Shown: positions 37,251-48,497 of the stretch, one piece after another | How the letters are laid out: every line of letters begins with the position of its first letter | Numbering within the stretch: position 1 is the stretch's first letter | Source: Tetrahymena thermophila SB210 | Taxonomy: Eukaryota > Ciliophora > Oligohymenophorea > Hymenostomatida > Tetrahymenidae | DNA length: 64,000 bases | Assembly (NCBI RefSeq): GCF_000189635.1 | Contig: NW_002476353.1 | Location: 434,001-498,000, forward strand | Reading direction: 5' to 3' | The notes under the pieces: generated by a model | The model's database searches: none | The model's input: only the letters and a program-made list of their open reading frames with translations | What the model was told of the DNA's origin: nothing | Translations under genes and position numbers: made by a program

Positions 37251-38270
37251 TCAGTTGCTTTCATCTACCACTCCAATATTTTATTCATCTGTAGCCAATC
37301 CTAAAAATTTACGAATCTAAATGAACTATATAAATTATAAATAAAAATTTCAAAGTATTATTTTGGCAATCTATTTTTTACTCTTCTTTTTGCTTTTTCT
37401 AAAGATCTAAATTCAAGCAGACTCACCCTTTCATGTTAATCTGAAAAACTCATAGAAAGTGTATAATGGATTGCTTTACTGAACTTAGCTTTTATTTTAT
37501 ATTTTAAAATTAATTTTCTACTTTTGAAAATGCATTCATTTTACTTTCATATCCCTTTTTTAAAATGTAAATATCCTAGAAAGTGTTGACGGGCTTTTAC
37601 AATTCTTTTAATAAGCATATTATATTCCTTTTTCTGATGAAGATCAAACCTTTCTAATTTTAATTAATTAACAAAATTTTTATTAATTTTTTAATTAACT
37701 CTCAACTTAACAATTTTACTTCTTTATCAATAACTATTTTTTATATTTTTTGAACAAACATTATGCCAAGTCCAAATAATACCACGCACACACAGATAAA
37801 GTATTACCACCAATACCTTATATTTTTATTTTATAAAAAAGCCTTATTAATTAATTGAATTATTTATTTATAAAAATATCTTTTCATTTATTTAGATGAT
37901 TTTGTTGTAAACAAAAAATGTAAAATTATTTATACTATTTACCCTTAATTAAATCCTTTAATGTTTGCTTCTTAGTCTTACGCAGCAATTACTGAAATAA
38001 AGTAAATTCCTAATATAATTATTGCGATTCCAACAGTCCAAGTTAGAATAGGATAAAAGGAAATTGTAAACACTTTTTTCTTAAGTAGCTAAATATTATC
38101 TTATTCATTTTGCTAACTTTCTTCATCTGCCTCTAAATACATATTTTTATCAAAATTAATAATAAGAAAACAAATAAAAATATTTAAGTACACATATATT
38201 TTTTTGCTTTGCCCAATGCTTCCTGCCTTCTCTTTTTCGATGCTATTGAAGCTGCTATACCATGTCTCAT
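37251..38270 (-). CDS. Two-TM protein with probable PH-like C-terminal domain
   Basis: Short multi-exon gene; ATG 38270 (MRHGIAASIASKKRRQEALG), TGA 37251-37253 after ATDEQNIGVVDESN. TM1 is YPILTWTVGIAIIILGIYFI, preceded by LLKKKVFTISF. After a short loop comes TM2 (ICVCVVLFGLGIMFV), then KIQKIVIDKEVKLL, KGLIFIRKRNIICLLKEL, and finally YTLSMSFSDQHERVSLLEFR and a helix ending KFLGLATDE. The succession 'membrane hairpin, h-x-x-DK strand, basic strand, loop, YxLxhxh strand, final helix ending FLGL' matches the bacterial-PH-like fold on a membrane hairpin. This is my inference from pattern, not a recognised family. It precedes the BK-type channel on the same strand by 727 bp, each with its own promoter, so a functional link is possible but unproven. 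Confidence 0.6.
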
Positions 38271-40178
38271 TTTTATAAATTATGCTAGTTCTCTTTTAGT
38301 AGATATATTTTTTTAATGTTTTGATGTTTAAATTTTGATTTATATATTATTAACTTCTAGATATTTTACCTATTTATGAATTTTCTAAAATTAGAGTCAG
38401 CAATATTTAATAGCCTTAATTCAATTATTAATTCTAAAAAATTTTATAATCAAATTATCAAAATCCACAAATTTTTCATATTTTGAAGAAATGATTTTAT
38501 TTATTAAATTTTTAACAAATAAAGTTTAAAACTAAAATTTTATTCTAAATTATTTTAAAATAATCAGTTTTGATTTAAATTTAACAAACTTTTAAATACA
38601 GCTCTCAATCTATAATAGTTTATATACTTTTAGAATCGAATTCTTAAAATTTGATAAATGGAAATTAAATAAAAATAATTCATAATCTATTAATTTACTT
38701 AAGGATAAAAATTAAATTTAGAATAAAGATCTATTTGAAATATCGAAATCAATTAAAAATAAACTACCTTAATATTTCACAATCAGCTATGGATTTCGTC
38801 TTTATTAAACATATTATTAATATCTTTCATTTTGATAATTTTACCAAAATCAGATTATTGAATATGATTTAAGGGAAAAAATCACATTAACTATTTTTTC
38901 AATAAAAATTTTGTTATCATACCATTATAATGTAATAGAAAAAATTATGATATTTTAATGATTCTGAGTTTTATTGGTTTAAAGTGGAATAAAATTTATT
39001 ACTGAATATAATTGAATTCAATTAAATTTTATTTAAGTTATGCAAAAAAAGATGCTACTTAAATGGATTAGTTAAAACTATTTCTTTTATATTTATATCT
39101 AAGCATTTTAACATCAGGGATTTGAGGATAGAATTTGTACATTTGAGTTTAAGTAATTTTAAAACTTATTTAAATTAATTAATTTAGTTAGTTAGTTAGT
39201 TAGTTAGTTAGATAACACACTTAAAAGATTTTTTATTAAAAATACAATTTTTTTTTAGCAGCATCAATGTAACAAGTAATAAAACATTGATAAAAGCTAG
39301 GATAATAAGTGGATTATTTATTTTGATTTTAATGTAAAGAGGATTAAATTGAAAAAATGTTAAATTAAATTGAAAATTTAGATTAAAAGTATAATGTTTA
39401 CTGAAATCTATATTGATAAGATTTTAAAACAATCAAAAAAATTGTGAATTCTAGATTGAATAAATAATTTTGATTAACAATAGAAAGTTAAAGAAGATCA
39501 TATTCATTAATTAATTAATTAAATAATATATAATCTTTTAATATGTTAGTAAAATGATAGGTAATTAAATAGATAAATGATTTTTTAATTATTTGAATGT
39601 AGGAAATTTATAATCATTGATTAAAAAGAATCCTTATTTGGTTTAATCAAAACTTATCATTTATTAAATTGTTTGTTTTTTTTGTTTTGTTTGCTTGTTT
39701 CATAGTAAACAAATACAAAGTACAAATAATATCAAAAAACTAAAGACAAGTGAAAAAAAAGCATTAAATTTTTTAATAAACTAATATTCCAACAAAACAA
39801 TATTAAATATAACATAAGTAGAATAGTTGCAATACTGGAAAAATAAATAGTTAGGTTTACTTCGAAATAAATCGAGGAGTATAGGTACTGCGAATAGCGC
39901 TAGCGCGGTCACTTTAATTATCAATTTATATAAAGAGTAAAAAATAAAAGTAAGAACACCTAAATAGATCAAAGGAATTAAATATAAATTATTGTTACAA
40001 TACAAAGGGAAGATCAAAAATGCAAAGACTCTCTTAAAATCAATAAGGTCGATAAAAAACAAGAAAGAAGTAAGTTTTGATGATAGAAAAGGCTTATATT
40101 TTTTTAAAAATTATTGGTTAAGCGTTTAGCTATTTAATTTTTTATTACGAAAACACTATTAGTCTTGATATATAAAGT
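38271..40178. other. Divergent intergenic region with TTAG repeat and a GC palindrome
   Basis: Between the two-TM gene (-) and the kinase gene (+). It carries a TTAG tetranucleotide run at about 39183-39211. The stretch 39780-40075 is less A/T-rich and is open in several frames on both strands, including a hydrophobic 93-codon minus frame (39781-40062) and a basic/Gln-rich plus frame. It may hold an upstream exon of the kinase gene; I could not choose between the readings. A perfect palindrome GCGCTAGCGC lies at 39897-39906. Confidence 0.45.
39183..39211. repeat. TTAG tetranucleotide microsatellite
   Basis: Seven consecutive TTAG units in intergenic DNA upstream of the kinase gene. Related TTAG/TAAG runs recur at 41634-41660 (inside a kinase-gene intron) and 62490-62508, and AAGT at 57866-57888. 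Confidence 0.9.
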
Positions 40179-43100
40179 ATGCTACTACCATTAGTTTGTT
40201 TCTTTTTAGGTTTTTTTATAAATTTCATATTAGTTTATCGCTTTCATAGTCATAATGCTTTCACATGCTTCCATATTATTTTGATATCGTTCTCAGTTAT
40301 GTTTGCAGTAGAAACAAATGCAGTTGATTATAATTAGAATTAAAAGCAAATAAAGATGTTTATGATTCTCATATACTATTCTTGCATATTGATTGGAAGA
40401 ATTAACTTTGGCAATAGACATGCTGCTTTAATGGTTTTAATGCTTATAATTGTATTTATGATATATTAAATAATACTATTTTATCAAATAATTGATTTAT
40501 TGTTTATGATTGCCTTTTTGCTTTATAATTCGTTTGTTATTTGGAAGTATTTTAGATTACTAGATGAACTCTCTAACTTCTAAGAAGAATTAAAGAGCCA
40601 CTAATATAAGAATAAGCTCGAGAAAAAGAAATTAAAACTGAGAATATAAAAGGAGGCTTTAAAAGAAGGAATAAGTGATTATATATTTTTCACATATTTA
40701 TAGTAAAATGAGCAGCATAAATTGAGATTCTACTAGATAAATAGAATATTTCAACAAAATTTTGATAAAAAGTATATGCAAAATTTAATGTCAAGGATGA
40801 AAGTCAATTAGAAAAGCGATATTTTAAAAATATAAAAAAAAATATATAAACTTTTGACTGAATATTCTTCATCCAGCTTTGAGGATTTTGTAAAAAATAT
40901 ATCATAGGAAAGGTAAAACAATATGATTAACTAGCAGAACCAAGGTTCTTTAGCACATTTTAATAATGTAGATAATTGCAAGTATCATAATTCAAATACA
41001 TCTGAAGTGTAAGATGAGTAGCATCAGAGTGTGTAAGACTAAGATCATATGGCAAATTAAAGGAAAAATGTATTTAATTTTGATAATAAAAATTAATAAA
41101 AATATTAAATGAATGGCTTAGAATAGTAACTTTGGTTTTTAGACTCTCTTAAAAAGTGTATTTCAAATATAAAGGAATAAATAAACAGGGATCCTAATCA
41201 TTACCAAGAGCAAAGGTTACTTGTCAATTCTTTTAACATGCAAGAAATTATCCTTGTCTTGCTTTTTTGGATTCAATTTAAGAGTTAAAAAAAAAGTGGA
41301 ATTGGTGTTTAGAATTGCCTCCTCACAAGAACAAAATTATAAGATGTTGAAATTCAACACGAAAATATGCTTTATAGTGCTAATTTATTTAAATGTAAGC
41401 ACAAATCTTAATGGAGTTTATTTTTTTCAATGAGTAAAAAACAGAGTTTCAGTACCAGTGATACGACTAGCAACACAAACACAGATGAAACCACTTAGAG
41501 ATTACTATAATTTTTTAAAACTCGTACTGAAAAATTCTCAAGATGTATAACTTCATTACTTTGTAAGTTTGGTAAGTGATAAAGTTATTAAATCTCTTTT
41601 TAATTTATAATTTCTTTAAAATTATTGTCAAGTTAGTCAGTTAGTTAGTTAGTAAGTAAGTTAATTTATAAGTTAGTTATTTACTTACTAATTTATGATT
41701 GATTTAAATTCTATTAAATATAAAATCAACACTTCTTCTTAATTTAGAGCAGTTCTTAGCATTTCTGATAATTTTTGATAGATTAAATTTTAATAGTGTA
41801 ACAACTATTCTTGACCATCCAAATACTACATCTATCTTTTTTTTCTTTATAATTAATAAATAATAATCAATATTTTTATTTGTTTTGAAGTAATTTACTA
41901 AATTACCCACAAAACGCTCTTTCTCTCACACAAACATACATAAAACAAAATAATTTTTTTCTATAGTTTAACACAAATTTTTATTGAAATTAAAAAGTGA
42001 TTATTTTTTTTAAATTATTAAGTAAAAATAATACTTTTAATGATAGAAAATAAAATGAGTAATAAAACATTCATTAACAACATTAATTATTTGTTTTATT
42101 TAATATAGATAGCATAAAAAACTTCAATGCAAATAATGAGCAAGAACTCAATTAGTTAGCATTTTAGTTTGAGTATCTTAGGATGATCACAAAGGATATG
42201 GAAGAGTACCGCGAGTATCTATAAGAATAATAGGGATTTAATGCAAATGTAAGAGACTAAGTAATTAAAATATAATAAAAAAATATAAGTTAATTTAAGT
42301 TCAAGCACCTATTTGAGGAGGTCCGTAGTTTATTTTCTTAAGAAGTGAACTTAAAATCAACTACTATTAGTCTATAAGAAATAAATTAAGGTGAGTGTTT
42401 GCTAAACACAGATTATGAAAAATTAAAAAGAATATTGATTCTGCTAATAGAAAATAGCTTGAATTATTAAAAAGTTGGTACTATTGATATACAGGTCAAA
42501 GAAGAAAAATCAAATCTTATTTGCATCAAATTAATAGATAGTAATAATACTATTAATGAAAGAGTTATTGAAGATGTCAATACAAAAGGCTACTCAGAAA
42601 GTGGATCTGGCTTTGGAATAATAACATTATTGGCAAAATCTATTACACAATAATAAGAAAAGCCTTTTTTAATTGTACCAGATAAAGTGAATGATAGAAC
42701 ATATTATGTAGTAAAAATATCTAAGAATTTACATGAAGAATACTATAATTAGACATACAATAATATTAGTCAAAACGTTTTTTAAGAGGCACCAAATGAA
42801 CCAAAGGAGAGAGATGTGTCTAATAATAGTAATTAATAGTTAAATATAGATCAGCTTATTAGGAATAATTAAACATAACTCCATGATGGAAGTTAAGTAA
42901 ATGGGAAAAATCCCTCCCTACCAATTGTTAATTCTAATTTAAACTCTCCATTGAAAATTAAATCTCAAGTTGATGTTAAGATATAGTTTAATAATATTCA
43001 AATTAAATTACCAGATCCTTATTTTTATTATGGCGTTTAATAAAAAAAGGCTAACAAAAATGTACATGATAATAATGGATCTAACATTAATATTTTTGAT

Positions 43101-44609
43101 AGAGCAGGAACAAATAATTTCTTATAAATAAATCAAAATATAAATAGCAGCAATAACAACACTATCAGGTAAAATAGCTTTCCAAATTTAAATAATAATA
43201 GTCCTTATCCACAAACTTAAATGGTAAACAACCATGAAAAAAAATCTTCTATGTTTTTGATTGTCAGCTGTGATATTAAAATATCTGCAAGCCTTTACTA
43301 GCTACTTCTAAATATTTGTAATAATAAGAAAGAGTTAGTAAAGCATGCTAATAACAAAGATAAATACAAAGATCTCCTCGGAAAATACTATTTTGAATTT
43401 ATTCTAATAGATAAGTTAGAGGAAATTCAATTTAGGGAGATAGTGTAACTAATAAACCAATATTATAGAAACAAAAAATAAAACCAAAAGATAATTTTCT
43501 TTGACTACAACATAAGTATTTATAGAAATTTAGAAGCAGAAATACCTTTAATTCAGTAAAATGATTATAATATAAATGATACTAAATCAGATTTCAAACT
43601 ACAGATACCTTCATAAATTAATTAATATTTTATTGATCAAAACAATTATAACGGCAATTATAAAAATGGATTTTTAGAAAAATAAAATGCATCCTACACC
43701 TATAAAATACCTCCTAACATAACATAATCATAGCATAATTTAGAAGACATTAGGTTTTAACCAAATAAAACAAATTCTAGAGAATCTTCCTAAAATGAAT
43801 CTCTAGAATCGGTAAGCGTACCTAACGAACCCTAGAATTAAAACAAGAATAAATCTAATTTTATGGGCGGCGGGCATTAAATTGATAGATAAGATTATGG
43901 AATAAATACTGCAAGGTCTATGAATAAAAACCCTAATGAAACAGATATATTATAATATTCAATAAACAATTTAGTTGATAAAGGAAATAATACTAGCTAA
44001 AATAAATTTTAAACAAACAATCTAAATCACAATAATGGATTTAACAGTAAAAAAGTAAATTTTGTAGAAGATGAAACTAAAAATAAAAGTGAAGATCTCA
44101 AAATAAAAAAGCTTAATCTACAAAGTCCTCAAATGTTCCAGCTTTCACAAGCCCCTCACCCACATGTTGCAGCCTAAGATACAGAGCAAAACTCTATAAA
44201 AAGTTCTACTTACAGAGGCAGAGCTATTACCCATAGTCCTGATGATCGCAGAAATTCCCCTTCAAATCCTCCTCTTACACTTAAAAAATAAAATACGGGA
44301 AAATCTTCTAAAAAGCAGCTATATGTAAGAACAGATTAAATTAATAAATCTTATGATTTATAATAAAAATAAATTGAATTAGCTGTTATAAAAAACAGTT
44401 AAATTTAACAAGCTAATATATTCTCTCATAAATATATTGAATCTATTGAAGTAGCTTAAAGTCTTAAATTCTTTTATTATTCAATACAGTAGCCTTTCGG
44501 CTATACTCAAATATACGAAGCTGTTCATCATATGGATTCTATAAGAAACTTATCTCATTTGAATTTCAACTTTTTTAACTTAAACACATCTTACATTTAC
44601 TACCAATGA
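40179..44609 (+). CDS. Membrane hybrid histidine kinase-like protein, degenerate
   Basis: 1,280 residues in three exons (40179-41571, 42109-42248, 42300-44609). Residues 1-140 hold about five TM helices (LPLVCFFLGFFINFILVYRF to IIDLLFMIAFLLYNSFVIWK). A coiled coil and a Gln/Asn linker follow. The ATPase domain is clear: N-box-like KLKRILILLIENSLNYQKVG and glycine box ESGSGFGIITLLAKS. Upstream, where the dimerisation/phospho-acceptor helix belongs (NNEQELNQLAFQFEYLRMIT), there is no histidine. Near residue 680 a receiver-like segment begins SSMFLIVSCDIK, with a possible acceptor Asp in FEFILIDKLEEI. The last 350 residues are low-complexity. Such hybrid kinases are abundant in Tetrahymena. Upstream exon(s) at 39780-40075 cannot be excluded. 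Probably a sensor or pseudokinase. Confidence 0.78.
41634..41660. repeat. TTAG/TAAG microsatellite inside an intron
   Basis: GTTAGTTAGTTAGTAAGTAAG-type run within the first intron (41572-42108) of the kinase-like gene. The same tetranucleotide occurs about 2.4 kb upstream, so the locus is prone to this slippage repeat. Confidence 0.85.
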
Positions 44610-45395
44610 CCTTAATAATTTATAAACATAAATTTCAATATTAGAAATATGATGTTGAAAATAAATAAATCGATAGATAGATATTGATATTTAATACAAT
44701 TTTCAAAAAATAGATTTTATTAACAAATTATCTATTTAATTCATGAGTTATCATTTATTCTACAGCTAATGCTCATTTATCCAAATCATGATTGATTGAT
44801 TGAAAGCAGATAATAGATAGATAAATAAATATATAAATAAATAAATAAACTAACAAATAATATACTAGTTTAAATCATTTAATAAAAAAATATATTTTAA
44901 ATTATTATTCTTTCATTACTTCTTTTTATCTTATTTCTCAAAATTCTATCACTTACAATTATAAATATATATTTTTTCAAATTGCAAGTACTTAATGTAT
45001 TAAATTATTAGTCCATATAACTAAATGAAATTGTAACTTTTAAAGATTAACAAATACCTTTTTTATTGATTAGAATTAATTTTTAAAATAATAATAAAAC
45101 TAGGATAGATATAAATATATATTAATTAGATATTTATTTATACAGTTTTATCAATTAATCTGTAAAACATTCAATATGAAAAATAAATAATTTTGCTTAC
45201 TGTAATTTCTCATATATTAACAAGACTTTATTATCAAAATTTTAAAAGGTTGTTTTTATTAATAACCAATTTTGAATGTAAAAGCTTTTTAAGTTAAGTT
45301 GGTGTTAAAAGATGAGAAGTTTCTTTCATTTTATCAAATTTGAGAATTATGAATTTTTTATTAAAATTTAAATAATTTGTTTGTCTTAAAATAAT
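44610..45395. other. Convergent 3' spacer with GATA/AATA simple repeats
   Basis: Between the kinase-like gene (+) and the COG5 gene (-). Contains GATAGATA and AATAAATA runs at about 44813-44850. Otherwise plain AT-rich sequence. Confidence 0.65.
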
Positions 45396-48300
45396 TCAAT
45401 GATGGTCTTTTAAGAAATCGTACTCATCGAATTTACTAATTAATTCTTGGTTTTCTTAAATGTACTCACTAATTAAAGACTTTATATTTTTTATAAGCTT
45501 AGATTTGAAGGAAGAGTATGATTCCTTGTAATCCAAATTACTTATCAAAGGTTTGTTAATTTGTTGTTCTAACCTTTGTATAAAGGCTAGTTGAATAATT
45601 CCTTCTTTTAGATAAAAAGTAAAGTCTTAAGACTACTATATAATTTATGAAGCGCTTTTAGAGTCTACATAGAATATCTTTTACAAATTTATGATAAGCT
45701 TCATATCAGATGCTGCAAATTCCGAGGATCCATTTTTTTCGATAATAGACGACATCGCCTCTATTTCTTACCCTAAACTTGTTTGTTCATCTATATTTTG
45801 ACTCATATTTTTGTAAAAATATATTATTAAGAAACAGAAATCTCTTAAAAATCCTTAAAAGTATTTATAGTATTCTTGTAGAAATAGTTAATCAAAGTAT
45901 TTAGATTTCTCAAAGTAACTATAAGGACTGTAGTTTTTGAAGAATGTTTGCATCTAAGTAAAGATCTTTTGGTTATAAGCTACTTTTTAGGTTTAAGAAG
46001 TAAAATATAAGCTAAGGAAGTTATTAGTGTTTTGGTTAAACCCAGCTAAGTAGTAAACCCTTGTTACCTCTTATATGTAATCTACATATTCAGCAAGGAC
46101 GGTGTCATAGAACTCCATGTCTACTTAATCATTGTATTCCTAATTGAGAAGATTATCTAAAATTTAGCTTTTGTAGATGCTCAAAGTATATATTAAAGCA
46201 AAACTTTCCCCTATCGTGATTTGCTTTCCCTTATAAAGCTACTTTACTTGCTGCAAGAATTTTTGGCATTCACTGATATATACTTTAAATTATATAAAAT
46301 AAATTTTTACCGTTATATCAAGCAATAGTTTTAAAAAATAATAACAATCCAGGTCATAAAATTAAATAAATTAATGTAATTTAATTAAATGTTAAGTGTA
46401 TTTTTATAGAATCAAAAAGTTGACAGTAAAATTAAATAAAATTTGTTTTTTTTTTCTCATTCTTTCGTATTGTTTATGGTAAATAACAGTTGAGTTTTCT
46501 TTGATGTAATTTTGAGAAAGTAAGTAATCTTAATTCTGAAAATCAGAAAATAGGTTAATTTTTGTTCCTCTCAAATAAATTGAATCAGTAAATTTACTTA
46601 ATATTTGTCTAATAAATAAAATTACTTTTAGAAGATTATTTGTAAATCAACGCACAGGATGGGAAATTATCTTTTGCCTAAAAATTAAATTCTACTATTA
46701 AGCCTGTTTCTAATTCGGATTAAACATTTGATACTAAAGTATTAAAAGGAGTTTAATCAAATGTCTAAAGCAATTTAATGACTTTGAGAGATTGACTTGA
46801 GACTTTTTAGGTAAGGTTCTGATAATAAGCAGGGGATAAAATAGCCAAAGAATTGAGGAACCTCTTTTTCAATTCTGGAAAATCGTAACTAATTATGCTA
46901 TCAGGAAAGCTTAAGACATATTCATTAAAGTTGTTTACAAAGTTTTCCAGCATCCCAAAAATTCTAGGATAAGAGGAAACCACAGTTTTATAATTTTAGG
47001 TGTATTTCGATTAGTTTTCTTAAAGCTTTTAAAAGCTCTATTAGACGATAAGGCACTTTTAAATATTAAAATAGAAAGTATTTAATTGAATATTAGCTAG
47101 TTAAAACAGAAAAAAAATTGCAGTAAGCTTAATAAATAAATAAAGAAATCAATAAATCGAATTTGAGTATATTTAAGAATTGATTGTAAAATTTGAAAAG
47201 TTCTCTAAGAATAGAGAATCAAAATTTTATCTTAATATAGAATAATTTTAATGTTTAATCAAAGACAGAACAAATGAAATAAAATTATTTTTTATTTACC
47301 TGTTTATTCCAGAAAAGATCAAACAATTTTAAGACATTCTTTCCTGATAGAAAAGTTTCGTAACTTTCCATAGACTTAGGATCTCTACTTGCTTTTACAC
47401 TTTAGTTTAGTAGCCACATTTATTGAGCATTTGAATAGTCTTCTGTGAGTAAATTTTTAATTTAAACTATTAGGGCTCCTTAGTATTCACCGCTGTATTC
47501 TTTAATAAGTACCTTGTAATTTAAATAAATTAATTTATCATAAAAATCTATGCTAATGATTTACTATCAAATATTTAAATTTGTTGTAATTACTATTTTC
47601 AGTTTAAAAAATTTTAGGTTTTATTTGGATAAAATATTTATTGGTATTTAGTAAGTTAATGAAAGCAAATATGTTAGAATTTACTTAACGCCATGAAGCA
47701 CTTGAATTCTTTAAAGAAAAATTTGCCCTTTATTCCAATTATTCAGCTAATATCCCTAAATGAAAGAAAATCTATATGGATTGAGAAATTTCAATTTAAT
47801 TCTTTTGAAGGAGGGCATCGTTAAATTTTTTCTCAGCTTTTTTAACTACTTGCTCTTAGACTTGAAGCAGAAAAGATTTCGAGTTTTCATAAAATTCTAA
47901 GTCCGCCAAAGCAGGTGCATGCTCATTTATTTCTTACAAAATAAGAGAAGTCTTTACTAAATCAGTAATTTCGTAGCGAGAAGAGACCAAAGATTTAAGA
48001 ATTTTAAGATTTTATAAATATTTAATTGATTTTTAAACGATTACGGCTGCTTCTTTGGCATTTTTGAGTAAAGGCATTTTATTTTATATAGTTTCATAAT
48101 TTTATGTAAAGAGAGAATGCAAGCTAATCAAGCTTTATTACACTTTGTGCATTTTATCTTTACAATTTTCTATGTCCAAGGAGAAGTCTTTAATTTTATG
48201 CATATCTCCTATTAATGCCATATAATTCTTTTACAAAGAGACATCCAAGTTGGTAACTAGTGTTGAATTTAAATGGCTCATCTTTTAATGAATTTCGCTT

Positions 48301-48497
48301 ATGTCGGCCATATCCTTATCTCTTAAATTCTCCAAAACAAAGTTTTATTGATCATAGTCTTTTTCGAGCAATTTATTTAAAGTGCTTTCGCTAATTGCTT
48401 ATCTTTTCCAATTTTCTACTAAGCCCTACTATTCAGGAGCACTAATTACATTTGAGGATCTATCTTCCTAACCACTTACAGTTGTTTAGTGTCTCAT
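45396..48497 (-). CDS. COG5: COG5, conserved oligomeric Golgi complex subunit 5
   Basis: Subunit of the COG tether that captures vesicles for retrograde intra-Golgi transport. ATG 48497 (MRHQTTVSGQEDRSSNVISA) to TGA 45396-45398 (DEYDFLKDHH), several exons, roughly 800 residues, as expected for COG5. The N-terminal coiled region (LHSLFTQNYETIQNKMPLLK, SIKYLQNLKILKSL) matches the bundle that pairs with COG7. LVKTSLILQEINEHAPALADLEF corresponds to the human '[21 protein letters not shown]' block, and ISQSIQIFFHLGIL to human VGTALQVFYNLGTL. Downstream, KASRDP and FLSGKNVLKLFDLFWNK match the human KKRDPVSH and IFCTFWNAV blocks. The C-terminal exons are helical throughout. Exon borders are not all fixed, but identity is well supported. 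Confidence 0.8.
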
